Positions 36,542 through 45,219 of a stretch of DNA of 64,000 nt are shown here, piece by piece. Source of the stretch: Shewanella piezotolerans WP3 (GTDB lineage: Bacteria > Pseudomonadota > Gammaproteobacteria > Enterobacterales > Shewanellaceae); assembly GCF_000014885.1 (NCBI RefSeq), contig NC_011566.1:2461501-2525500 (forward strand), given 5' to 3'. The translations under genes and the position numbers were made by a program. The stretch's first letter is position 1. The number at the start of each line of letters is the position of its first letter. Below the pieces are notes generated by a model that saw only the letters and a list, made by a program, of their open reading frames with translations, was not told the origin of the DNA and made no database searches.

Positions 36542-36575
36542 AAGGTATCTACAAGCCATTTAAATGGCTAGCAAA

Positions 36576-38015
36576 TTAAGCTACAACAACAACCTTGCTA
36601 GTGTTAGTACCACCAACGGTTTCCATTGCATCACCTTTTGTCATCATCGCCATGTCACCACTTTGTAGGTAACCTGCTGCCGCTAATGTTTCAAGTGCTT
36701 TTTGTGCAACAGCTTCTGGAGCATGAGCCGTTGAGTCAAAATAGACTGGTTGAACACCACGGTAAAGCGCCATCTTAGCAAGAGTCACTTCATGACGAGA
36801 CATCGCGAAAATAGGCAGCGCTGAACTGATGCGAGACATCATTTGAGGTGTTGCACCTGATTCTGTTAATGCAATAATTGCTTTAACACCATCTAAATGG
36901 TTAGCAGCATACATAGTAGAAAGTGCGATAGTCTCTTCAATCGTAGTGAACTGTTGATCAAGTCTATGCTTTGATACCTGCACACTTGGGTGAGATTCAG
37001 CACCTAAACAGACTTCAGCCATTGCTTTAACAGTTTCTTCAGGGAAGTCACCTGCAGCCGTTTCAGCTGAAAGCATCACTGCATCAGTGCCATCAAGTAC
37101 GGCGTTTGCAACGTCCATAACTTCAGCACGAGTCGGCATTGGGCTTGTTATCATAGACTCCATCATCTGAGTCGCCGTAATAACAGGCTTGTTTAGTTGA
37201 CGAGAACGGCTAATCAATTTCTTTTGCACAGCAACAAGAGCTGGATCGCCGATTTCAACACCTAGGTCACCACGAGCAACCATTACTGCGTCAGAGGCAA
37301 TGATCACATCATCCATCGCTTCGTCAGAAACAACGGCTTCAGCACGCTCAACTTTAGAAACGATGAGTGCATTACTACCCGCTTCTTGCGCCAATTCACG
37401 CGCATAATTTAGATCTGCGCCGCTACGTGGGAAAGAAACCGCTAGGTAATCAACTTTAATTGCAGCAGCTGTGATAATGTCACGCTTATCTTTTTCAGTT
37501 AATGCAGCAGCAGACAGTCCGCCGCCTTGCTTGTTGATCCCTTTGTTATTAGACAAAGGACCCGCAACAGTAACAATAGTGTGAACCTTGTTACCTTCTA
37601 CTTTTTCAACACGCAACTGAACTCGGCCATCATCAAGCATCAAAATGTCGCCTAGGCTGACATCTTTTGGTAGCTCTTTGTAGTCAATACCCACTTGATT
37701 CTCATCGCCTTCGCCTTTTTCAAGATCGCCATCCAAGGTATAGGCTTGGCCTAACGCCAGCTGTACCTTTTTGTTGTCTTTAAAAGTTGAAATACGAATT
37801 TTAGGACCTTGAAGGTCACCAAGAACAGCAACATGAACACCAAGCTCTTTTGCAATCGCTCGTGTATCGTCTGCGCGTTTTTTGTGATCTTCTGGTGCAC
37901 CGTGAGAAAAGTTTAAGCGAACAACGTTAGCGCCGGCAGCAATAATGCGGCGTAGGTTGTCATCACGGTCAGTGGCTGGGCCCAAAGTTGTTACAATTTT
38001 GGTTCTGCGGAACAT
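36576..38015 (-). CDS. pykA: Pyruvate kinase
   Basis: The 479-residue enzyme converts phosphoenolpyruvate and ADP to pyruvate and ATP. Features include the N-terminal RTKIVTTLGPATD, the metal-site stretch GDLQGPKIRI, the signature with catalytic Lys (LIVSKVERAEAV), ARGDLGVEIG and TATQMMESM, plus the C-terminal regulatory domain (about 350-479). Length equals E. coli PykA (480). A HexR-like palindrome lies 61 bases upstream of the start, tying it to the hexR regulon. It has its own terminator and promoter. Confidence 0.96.
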   Translation of the reverse strand: MFRRTKIVTTLGPATDRDDNLRRIIAAGANVVRLNFSHGAPEDHKKRADDTRAIAKELGVHVAVLGDLQGPKIRISTFKDNKKVQLALGQAYTLDGDLEKGEGDENQVGIDYKELPKDVSLGDILMLDDGRVQLRVEKVEGNKVHTIVTVAGPLSNNKGINKQGGGLSAAALTEKDKRDIITAAAIKVDYLAVSFPRSGADLNYARELAQEAGSNALIVSKVERAEAVVSDEAMDDVIIASDAVMVARGDLGVEIGDPALVAVQKKLISRSRQLNKPVITATQMMESMITSPMPTRAEVMDVANAVLDGTDAVMLSAETAAGDFPEETVKAMAEVCLGAESHPSVQVSKHRLDQQFTTIEETIALSTMYAANHLDGVKAIIALTESGATPQMMSRISSALPIFAMSRHEVTLAKMALYRGVQPVYFDSTAHAPEAVAQKALETLAAAGYLQSGDMAMMTKGDAMETVGGTNTSKVVVVA

Positions 38016-38075
38016 GACATACTCCGTTAAGTTTTAAAAAATTCTGACACTATATTAACAGACAATACCCTTAAA

Positions 38076-38090
38076 TGTAGTAAAATTACG
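38076..38090. promoter_or_regulatory. HexR-like operator before pykA
   Basis: TGTAGTAAAATTACG matches the Shewanella HexR pattern TTGTAATWWWATTACAA (from memory of published regulon work) with few mismatches. It lies about 61-75 bases upstream of the pykA start. Confidence 0.65.
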
Positions 38091-38199
38091 AACAAAATGA
38101 TCTATCTCAAGTTTTTAATTTTGTGAACCCTTGCAACATTATTAGACTAAAGGACAGTAGAGCACCTGCTAAACTGTCCTAAATCATGTCGAAAGCCAC

Positions 38200-39054
38200 T
38201 TACAGAATGGGATCTTTGTCTATTCTAGATTCTTTCAATACTTCTTTAACTCGCTTTAAATTCTCACGGAAACGAGGACCTCGTCTCAATGTGAATCCTG
38301 TTGCTAATACATCTATTATAACCAACTGTGCTAGACGTGATGCCATAGGTAGGTACATATCGGTATCTTCAGGGACTTCCATCGTTACAGGTAGTGTACA
38401 TACCGTAGAAAGTGGAGAGTTACGTGCGGTAATACCTATTACTGCTGCACCGTTTTCGCGAGCGAGTTTTGCTATATCAATGAGTGATTTAGTTCTACCT
38501 GTATGGGATATTAGTACAACTACGTCACCCTCATTACTGTTGATACAGCTCATACGTTGCATTAGAACATCGTCGAAAGAGATGACAGGAACATTAAAGC
38601 GGAAAAATTTATTCTGCGCGTCATGGGCAACAGAAGCTGAGGCACCAAGGCCAAAGAAAGATATTTTCTTTGCTTGAGTCAATACATCAACAGCCTTATT
38701 AATCGCGGTGGTATCGATGCTTTGTCTTGCTGTATCGAGCGATGCCATTGAAGATTCGAATATTTTGGTGGTATATGAATCAGGACTATCGTCCTCTTCA
38801 ACATGGCGACTGACGTAAGGAGTACCATTGGCTAGGCTTTGGGCTAAATGTAACTTAAAGTCTGGAAACCCTTTAGTATCAAGTCGACGGCAGAAACGGT
38901 TTACCGTCGGCTCGCTGACATCTGCCATTTTGGCTAGTGTAGCTATACTAGAGTGAATCGCGGTTTGCGGTGAAGAAAGGATAACTTCTGCAACTTTACG
39001 TTCAGATTTACTAAAATGGGTAAGGCTTTTTTGAACCTTTTCTAGGGTATTCAT
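38200..39054 (-). CDS. hexR: HexR, RpiR-family regulator of central carbon metabolism
   Basis: The 284-residue regulator has an N-terminal RpiR helix-turn-helix (about 1-75, ATLAKMADVSEPTVNRFCRRL) and a sugar-isomerase SIS domain (about 125-255) with FFGLGASASVAHDAQNKFFR. HexR is known to respond to 2-keto-3-deoxy-6-phosphogluconate, the product of Edd, and to control glycolytic and Entner-Doudoroff genes. I choose ATG 39054 (MNTLEKVQ, as in E. coli HexR); an earlier Met at 39072 adds six residues. It lies between pykA and zwf, and HexR-like sites flank both sides. Confidence 0.94.
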   Translation of the reverse strand: MNTLEKVQKSLTHFSKSERKVAEVILSSPQTAIHSSIATLAKMADVSEPTVNRFCRRLDTKGFPDFKLHLAQSLANGTPYVSRHVEEDDSPDSYTTKIFESSMASLDTARQSIDTTAINKAVDVLTQAKKISFFGLGASASVAHDAQNKFFRFNVPVISFDDVLMQRMSCINSNEGDVVVLISHTGRTKSLIDIAKLARENGAAVIGITARNSPLSTVCTLPVTMEVPEDTDMYLPMASRLAQLVIIDVLATGFTLRRGPRFRENLKRVKEVLKESRIDKDPIL

Positions 39055-39078
39055 ATACGTACGTCCACTCAATAGTAA

Positions 39079-39093
39079 TGTAGTTTTATTATA
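39079..39093. promoter_or_regulatory. Possible HexR half-palindrome before hexR
   Basis: TGTAGTTTTATTATA at 39079-39093 keeps the TGTARTWWWAT half of a HexR site just before the hexR start, suggesting autoregulation. The second arm is poor. Confidence 0.4.
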
Positions 39094-39289
39094 TTTTTGT
39101 AGTGCTTTCGAAAGCTAAGCAGGTACAACATTGGCTAAACATTAAAGCTTGAATAAAATTATAAAGTTAACAGGTACAAAGATGATAAAATTTAGTAATT
39201 TTATCACGAAAGCATATCAGAGATTGTGTCAACTTGCCTAATAGACTGACTTGAAGTTTATTATAGAATTTAGATGCAATTACCAATTT

Positions 39290-39308
39290 CTGTTGTTATA
39301 TTACAACA
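39290..39308. promoter_or_regulatory. HexR-like operator before zwf
   Basis: CTGTTGTTATATTACAACA is a near-perfect palindrome (arms TGTTGT/ACAACA) containing the GTTATATTAC core; it matches TTGTAATWWWATTACAA at 14 of 17 positions. It lies about 60 bases before zwf. Confidence 0.65.
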
Positions 39309-39367
39309 AACATGTGAAATCTCATCAAAAATGATGGGACACAGGATCAAAAGGAGATTTTGAAGCT

Positions 39368-40840
39368 ATGGGCATAACAACACCAGAAGCCAAAGCTTGT
39401 GATTTTGTTCTATTTGGTACCAAAGGTGACCTCGCTAAGCGAAAGTTGCTGCCGTCTCTGTATCAGCTTGATAAAGCGAACTTACTTAATATAGAAACGA
39501 AAGTACTAGGCGTTGCCAAAGATGACTTTACTCAAGAAGAGTATCGTGAACTTGTGATGACGGCATTGAAGACATTTGTAAAAGACGAATTATGTGACGA
39601 GACCGTAAATCGCTTTTTAGATCGTTGTCATTATGTAGGAACAAACTTTACGGTTTCTGAAGGCTATAAAGCATTCCATGACGTGTTGGAGCCTGAGAAA
39701 AGAGTGATGGTAAGCTACTTTGCCACTCCGCCTTCTATCTTTGGCGATATCTGTCGTTGCCTAAATGAACAAAATCTTATCTTCCCTGATTCTCGTGTTG
39801 TACTGGAAAAGCCAATCGGTTCTGATCTAGCTACCTCCAAAATTATCAATGATCAAGTTTCTGCCTACTTCGACGAAAACCAAGTTTATCGGATTGACCA
39901 TTACTTAGGTAAAGAAACGGTTCAAAATCTACTCGCATTACGTTTTGCAAATTCGCTGTTTGCATCAAAGTGGGACAACCGAACGATTGACCATGTGCAG
40001 TTAACTGTTGCTGAAGAGGTTGGTATTGAAGGGCGTTGGGGCTACTTTGATAAAGCTGGCCAGATGCGAGATATGATCCAAAACCATTTACTGCAAGTGT
40101 TGACGCTGGTTGCAATGGATCCTCCAGTCAATCTAGACGCCGATAATATCCGTGATGAAAAAGTGAAAGTGCTTAAATCTCTGCGTCCAATCAATTCGGA
40201 TAATATTTACGAAAATACCGTTCGTGGCCAATACTCAAGTGGGTTCCTAAAAGGTGCGCCAGTACCAGGCTACCTAGAAGAAGAGGGCGCTAACGTTCAG
40301 TCAAACGCTGAAACCTTTGTAGCGCTTCGAGTTGATATCGATAACTGGCGCTGGGCGGGTGTTCCCTTCTATTTGAGAAGTGGCAAGCGCATGCCGTTTA
40401 AGAGTTCTGAAATTGTGGTTTACTTTAAGAACCCACCACACAATCTTTACAGCTCTAACTACCGTAATTTACCGCCTAACAAGCTAACTATTCGTCTACA
40501 ACCTCATGAAGGGGTTGAGATCCAGATGTTGAACAAGGTTCCTGGACTAGGTGAAAAGCAGCGTTTGCAAACAACTAAGCTTGATTTAAGTTTCTCTGAA
40601 ACGTTTAAAAATGAACGTATAGCAGATGCATATGAGCGTTTGTTGTTAGAAGCCATGTTGGGGAATCAAGCTTTATTTGTTCGTCGTGATGAAGTTGAAC
40701 AAGCATGGAGTTGGGTCGACGGCATCATTCAAGCTTGGGAAGAAACTGACGAGAAACCAAAGTCTTACCCAGCAGGTACATGGGGCCCAGTTGCTTCAGT
40801 CGCGCTTATCACTAAAGACGGTCGTTCTTGGGACGAGTAG
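39368..40840 (+). CDS. zwf: Glucose-6-phosphate 1-dehydrogenase
   Basis: The 490-residue enzyme oxidises glucose-6-phosphate to 6-phosphogluconolactone with NADP. The nucleotide fold appears as FGTKGDLAKRKLLPSLYQL, the active site as RIDHYLGKETVQNLLALRFAN and the C-terminal substrate region as VPFYLRSGKRM. Length agrees with E. coli Zwf (491). A strong AAGGAG ribosome-binding site lies 11 bases upstream. It is the first gene of zwf-pgl-edd-eda, feeding the Entner-Doudoroff pathway. Confidence 0.97.
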   Translation: MGITTPEAKACDFVLFGTKGDLAKRKLLPSLYQLDKANLLNIETKVLGVAKDDFTQEEYRELVMTALKTFVKDELCDETVNRFLDRCHYVGTNFTVSEGYKAFHDVLEPEKRVMVSYFATPPSIFGDICRCLNEQNLIFPDSRVVLEKPIGSDLATSKIINDQVSAYFDENQVYRIDHYLGKETVQNLLALRFANSLFASKWDNRTIDHVQLTVAEEVGIEGRWGYFDKAGQMRDMIQNHLLQVLTLVAMDPPVNLDADNIRDEKVKVLKSLRPINSDNIYENTVRGQYSSGFLKGAPVPGYLEEEGANVQSNAETFVALRVDIDNWRWAGVPFYLRSGKRMPFKSSEIVVYFKNPPHNLYSSNYRNLPPNKLTIRLQPHEGVEIQMLNKVPGLGEKQRLQTTKLDLSFSETFKNERIADAYERLLLEAMLGNQALFVRRDEVEQAWSWVDGIIQAWEETDEKPKSYPAGTWGPVASVALITKDGRSWDE

Positions 40841-40849
40841 GGGATCAAG

Positions 40850-41554
40850 ATGATTAAAGAAAGTGTTTTTAAATCCTTTGACAATAAAGCTGCGCTTGAA
40901 ACTCAACTTGCAGATCGTATCGCCAATCAACTGCAAGAAGCGGTTGATGCTAGGGGTAAAGCTAGTCTGGTTGTCTCTGGTGGCTCGACGCCATTAAAAC
41001 TTTTTGAGTTGCTAAGTAAAAAAGCCATCGATTGGAACGATGTTTACATAACATTAGCAGATGAGCGCTGGGTCGATAACGATCACAGTGACTCTAATGA
41101 GCGGTTAGTCAGAAACAATTTACTGCAAAATCGAGCTGCTAGTGCCAAGTTTTGTGGCTTGAAAAATATGTACTCCTCTCCCTATGAAGGTCAAATAATG
41201 ACCACGGAGCAGTTAACACATTTTCCAAAGCCATTTGATGTCGTTGTCCTTGGTATGGGCAATGACGGACATACCTGTTCTTGGTTCCCTTGCGCTGATG
41301 CAAAAGAACTCGAGCATGCATTAACAAGCGATGACTTATGTGTAGCGGTTACCCCTGGTAATGCGCCGCATGCACGTATATCGCTTTCAAAGGCTGGCAT
41401 TCTTGCAAGCCGTCAAATCTATTTACATATCGTTGGTGAGCAGAAACTTGATGTTTACCGACAAGCACTAGCAGATAACGATAGCAGTGAAATGCCGATC
41501 AGAGCCGTTCTCGATCAGCACAAAACCCCCGTCGATGTTTACTGGAGCGCCTAA
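40850..41554 (+). CDS. pgl: 6-phosphogluconolactonase
   Basis: The 234-residue enzyme hydrolyses 6-phosphogluconolactone. The SGGSTPLKLFELLSKK segment (near 43-58), the DERWV motif and GMGNDGHTCSWFP (near 136-148) are those of the Pgl/DevB family. It begins nine bases after zwf and precedes edd by nine bases, so the four genes form one operon. Confidence 0.95.
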   Translation: MIKESVFKSFDNKAALETQLADRIANQLQEAVDARGKASLVVSGGSTPLKLFELLSKKAIDWNDVYITLADERWVDNDHSDSNERLVRNNLLQNRAASAKFCGLKNMYSSPYEGQIMTTEQLTHFPKPFDVVVLGMGNDGHTCSWFPCADAKELEHALTSDDLCVAVTPGNAPHARISLSKAGILASRQIYLHIVGEQKLDVYRQALADNDSSEMPIRAVLDQHKTPVDVYWSA

Positions 41555-41563
41555 GGAGTAATT

Positions 41564-43390
41564 ATGCACACCGTTGTACAGTCTGTGACAGACAGAATTA
41601 TTGAACGAAGCAAAGATTCCCGCGCTAAATACCTTGCGGCTTTAGAAGATGCGAAAAATAGAGGCGTACATCGTAGCGCATTGAGCTGCGGTAACTTAGC
41701 CCATGGTTTTGCAGCGTGTAATCCAGCTGATAAATCGTCTATTAAGCAGCTAACCAAAGCTAACATCGGTATCGTTACCTCTTTTAACGACATGTTATCT
41801 GCGCATCAGCCTTATGGTGAGTACCCAGATCTGCTTAAACAGGCTTGTAATGAGGTGGGCAGTGTTGCGCAAGTTGCAGGTGGCGTTCCTGCGATGTGTG
41901 ATGGTGTCACTCAGGGGCAACCGGGGATGGAGCTGAGTTTGTTAAGCCGTGAAGTCATTGCTATGGGCACCGCGGTTGGCTTGTCTCACAATATGTTCGA
42001 CGGTGCGCTACTGCTCGGTATTTGCGATAAAATCGTACCAGGCTTACTTATTGGCGCATTGAGCTTTGGTCATCTGCCAATGTTATTTGTCCCTGCAGGG
42101 CCGATGAAGTCAGGTATTCCTAATAAAGAGAAAGCGCGAATTCGTCAAAAGTATGCGCAAGGCGAAGTCGATAGAGAAGCGCTGCTAGATGCAGAATCAA
42201 AATCATATCATAGCGCAGGTACATGTACTTTTTACGGTACAGCAAATAGCAATCAGTTAATGCTTGAAGTGATGGGACTACAGCTGCCTGGTTCATCTTT
42301 CGTCAACCCCGATGATCCTTTACGTGAAGTGTTAAGTAAAACAGCGGCTAAACAGGTGTGCCGCCTGACTGAAATGGGCACACAATACACACCTATTGGC
42401 CATATCGTGTCTGAAAAATCGATTGTTAACGGCATTGTTGCACTACTGGCAACTGGTGGCTCTACGAATTTGACGATGCATATTGTTGCAGCAGCTCGTG
42501 CTGCTGGTGTCATCATTAACTGGGACGACTTTTCAGAGTTATCTGATGCGGTACCACTGCTAGCTCGTGTTTATCCAAACGGCCATGCTGATATTAACCA
42601 TTTCCACGCTGCTGGTGGCATGGCTTTCTTGATTAAAGAGCTGCTCGATGGTGGGCTTTTACATGAAGATGTTGAGACTGTAGCAGGCTTTGGGTTGAAG
42701 CGTTACACCCAAGAGCCGCAGATCCGTGACGGTGAATTGACCTGGGTCGATGGTCAGAAAACAAGTTTAGACTCAGAAGTGCTAACCAGCTTAAACAGTC
42801 CTTTCCAAGCTAACGGTGGTTTAAAGTTACTAAAAGGTAACTTGGGCCGAGCAGTGATAAAAGTTTCTGCAGTACAAGAGCAGCATCGCATCGTTGAAGC
42901 CCCAGCTGTTGTCATTGATGATCAAAACAAGCTCGAAGCGATCTTTAAGGCGGGCGAGTTAGATAAAGACTGTGTAGTGGTTGTTAAAGGCCAAGGACCA
43001 AAAGCCATTGGCATGCCAGAACTGCATAAACTGACACCTATATTAGGTACCTTGCAAGATAGAGGCTTTAAAGTTGCACTGTTAACTGATGGCCGCATGT
43101 CCGGTGCTTCAGGCAAGGTGCCTGCAGCTATTCACTTAACACCTGAAGCGCTAGACGGTGGCATGATTGCTAAGATCCATAATGGTGATTTAGTTAGAGT
43201 CAATGCTACCACTGGGGAGTTAACTCTTCTCGTTGATGAAGCTGAACTGCAGGCAAGAATGCCTGAAAAAGTCGACCTACAAAAGACAAGCTACGGCATG
43301 GGGCGAGAACTTTTCGGAGCACTAAGAGCTAGCTTAAGTAGTCCTGAAACCGGTGCGCGCAGTACTAGCGCCATAGATGAAATTTATTAA
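41564..43390 (+). CDS. edd: Phosphogluconate dehydratase
   Basis: The 608-residue Fe-S enzyme dehydrates 6-phosphogluconate to 2-keto-3-deoxy-6-phosphogluconate, the HexR effector. Cluster-ligand Cys residues appear in VPAMCDGVTQGQPGMELSLLSR (near 108-129) and SAGTCTFYGTANSNQLMLEVMGLQLPG (near 215-241); the LTDGRMSGASGKVPAAIH signature is near 507-524. Length equals E. coli Edd (603). It starts with a strong TAAGGAG site. Confidence 0.97.
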   Translation: MHTVVQSVTDRIIERSKDSRAKYLAALEDAKNRGVHRSALSCGNLAHGFAACNPADKSSIKQLTKANIGIVTSFNDMLSAHQPYGEYPDLLKQACNEVGSVAQVAGGVPAMCDGVTQGQPGMELSLLSREVIAMGTAVGLSHNMFDGALLLGICDKIVPGLLIGALSFGHLPMLFVPAGPMKSGIPNKEKARIRQKYAQGEVDREALLDAESKSYHSAGTCTFYGTANSNQLMLEVMGLQLPGSSFVNPDDPLREVLSKTAAKQVCRLTEMGTQYTPIGHIVSEKSIVNGIVALLATGGSTNLTMHIVAAARAAGVIINWDDFSELSDAVPLLARVYPNGHADINHFHAAGGMAFLIKELLDGGLLHEDVETVAGFGLKRYTQEPQIRDGELTWVDGQKTSLDSEVLTSLNSPFQANGGLKLLKGNLGRAVIKVSAVQEQHRIVEAPAVVIDDQNKLEAIFKAGELDKDCVVVVKGQGPKAIGMPELHKLTPILGTLQDRGFKVALLTDGRMSGASGKVPAAIHLTPEALDGGMIAKIHNGDLVRVNATTGELTLLVDEAELQARMPEKVDLQKTSYGMGRELFGALRASLSSPETGARSTSAIDEIY

Positions 43391-43411
43391 AGACTAAGGA
43401 AGAGTAACGCA

Positions 43412-44053
43412 ATGCTTGAGAATAACTGGTTAATTCAACCACAAGATATTTTTAATCGCAGCCCTATTGTTCCAGTCATGGTGATCAATAAGATTGAACA
43501 TGCTGTGCCATTGGCAAAAGCACTTGTTGCTGGCGGTATTAGTGTACTAGAGGTGACTTTACGCACTGATTGTGCTCTTGAAGCCATTAGTAAAATAGCA
43601 GAAGAAGTGCCTGAAGCATTGGTGGGGGCAGGTACTATTTTAAATGAAGCACAACTAGCTCAGGCGGTAAATGCTGGTGCGCAATTTGTTATCACCCCAG
43701 GTGCAACCACAGATCTGCTAAAAGCTGCTATGGCTGGAACCACACCGTTAATACCTGGTGTGGCGAGTATCTCTGAAGTGATGGAAGGCATGGCACTTGG
43801 CTATACCAACTTTAAGTTCTTCCCTGCAGAAGCTTCAGGTGGCGTGAATGCACTTAAGGCATTTTCTGGACCGCTTGCAGATATTCGTTTTTGCCCAACC
43901 GGCGGGATCACGCCTAGCAGTTATAAAGACTATTTAGCCCTTAAAAATGTAGATTGCATTGGAGGTAGCTGGATTGCGCCAACAGATGCAATGGAGCAGG
44001 GTGATTGGGATAGAATTACAGCGCTATGTAAAGAAGCAATCGGCGCACTGTAA
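43412..44053 (+). CDS. eda: KDPG aldolase (bifunctional Eda)
   Basis: The 213-residue aldolase cleaves 2-keto-3-deoxy-6-phosphogluconate to pyruvate and glyceraldehyde-3-phosphate. Active-site Glu lies in LEVTLRTDCALEAI and the Schiff-base Lys in YTNFKFFPAEASGG, with GAGTILN between. Length equals E. coli Eda (213). Last gene of the operon, 21 bases after edd, followed by a terminator. Confidence 0.96.
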   Translation: MLENNWLIQPQDIFNRSPIVPVMVINKIEHAVPLAKALVAGGISVLEVTLRTDCALEAISKIAEEVPEALVGAGTILNEAQLAQAVNAGAQFVITPGATTDLLKAAMAGTTPLIPGVASISEVMEGMALGYTNFKFFPAEASGGVNALKAFSGPLADIRFCPTGGITPSSYKDYLALKNVDCIGGSWIAPTDAMEQGDWDRITALCKEAIGAL

Positions 44054-44098
44054 AAGCTACAAACCCAAGCCTTAAACTAGATATGGCTGTCGCCAATT

Positions 44099-44130
44099 AA
44101 AAAAAAGCTACCTTGAGGTAGCTTTTTTTT
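44099..44130. terminator. Bidirectional terminator between eda and eco
   Basis: A 12-base stem AAAAAAGCTACC/GGTAGCTTTTTT around TTGA separates the convergent eda and ecotin genes. Confidence 0.92.
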
Positions 44131-44144
44131 ATTCCAAATAAATA

Positions 44145-44726
44145 CTATTTAGCTTTAGTGCCTGAATAAGCGAATGGCGCATCTACTTTCCATACTCTGT
44201 AGCGTACCTGGCTGTTTTCTGGTAAATAAATAACTTTAGGTAAACGGCTGTCATAAGGAATTTTTAAGCTACCTTGAATGGGTAAAAACTGTTCAGTTAA
44301 TGCTTTATCAAAACAGGCCATCATAGTGCTTGGCCCTTCATTAATCGAATCGACCTGGTAATAGTTGTAGCCCCATCCTTTTACTGATAATTGCTTTAAC
44401 TCACCAGTTAGACCATGTTTATTGCAATCTACCATTTTAGTTTGGCCTACCTGGATCTCAAGCATGTAATCAGCTTCATTATCTAATGAGTCTAGCGTCA
44501 ATATGTGTTGTACCTGCCCCTCTTTTGGAGCAGGAAACATTTTAGAGGTTTCTTGTGAGACGTAGTTCGCCGCTGAATAGGCTTGAGCTTTAATCATAGT
44601 TTGTATCACCTCGCTAGGTTTTACTGGTGATGTAGCGCTAGCTGAAAAAGTTGCTGCGCCGAGAAGAAGGCCTGATGCTAGGGTAAAAATACGTATTTTT
44701 TTGTTAGATATTGAGTTGAAAATCAT
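44145..44726 (-). CDS. eco: Ecotin, periplasmic serine-protease inhibitor
   Basis: The 193-residue product has a signal peptide ending near ATFSASA (residue 31). The mature part matches ecotin throughout: VGQTKMVDCNKHGLTGEL, KGWGYNYYQVD and STMMACFD, where the Met-Met pair is the reactive P1-P1' site of ecotin, and QVRYRVWKVDAPF at the end. Two Cys (VDC and MAC) form the known disulfide. Ecotin inhibits trypsin-like and elastase-like enzymes as a dimer in the periplasm. Compared with E. coli (162 residues) it has a longer spacer after the signal (residues 32-60). Confidence 0.93.
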   Translation of the reverse strand: MIFNSISNKKIRIFTLASGLLLGAATFSASATSPVKPSEVIQTMIKAQAYSAANYVSQETSKMFPAPKEGQVQHILTLDSLDNEADYMLEIQVGQTKMVDCNKHGLTGELKQLSVKGWGYNYYQVDSINEGPSTMMACFDKALTEQFLPIQGSLKIPYDSRLPKVIYLPENSQVRYRVWKVDAPFAYSGTKAK

Positions 44727-45219
44727 AATGGCTCCAAAATAAAAAATGAATTAGTAACTTGTGATACCTCTATTAACGGCATTAAAACCAAAAGGGGTTA
44801 AATATGACTAAAATATTTATTTTTTTTCTTACTTTATCTAAAAACCTATTAAAACAATATCATAAATACCAGCTTACTTAACGCTAGTCGACTCAGTTAA
44901 ACAAACGCTAACCAAAGGTTAGTCGTAGAAGCCCTGTTTTTATTTGGCGCTAGATCACATCATTTTCAATTCGTGTTGCAGTTTTATGGTTATTATTGGA
45001 ATATTAGTTTGATTATCAAAATATCTAATTTTAGAATAAGTTGAGTATCAAGCTAATCTTGTCGCATATTTTCCTTGTGTAAACGCATAAGCATGATGTC
45101 GACATAAGCATGCTTATGTTAAAGGTTACATACAGATATCGTCGCCTTAGATTGAGCAAAGTATAACGATAGAACATTAAATGATAAGACAACAAACGTT
45201 GCATAAAGGATCGGGGATT
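44727..45219. other. Intergenic region between eco and dmeF
   Basis: About 490 bases between divergent genes, AT-rich, without a convincing small gene. It holds the 18-bp palindrome of 45102-45119 and its partial copy near 45085-45099. Confidence 0.5.
45102..45119. promoter_or_regulatory. Perfect 18-bp palindrome upstream of dmeF
   Basis: ACATAAGCATGCTTATGT is its own reverse complement. A degenerate second copy, GCATAAGCATGATGT, precedes it at 45085-45099. The pair lies about 100-135 bases before dmeF, as expected for a dimeric repressor; the MarR-family gene downstream of dmeF is the obvious candidate (inference). Confidence 0.7.
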
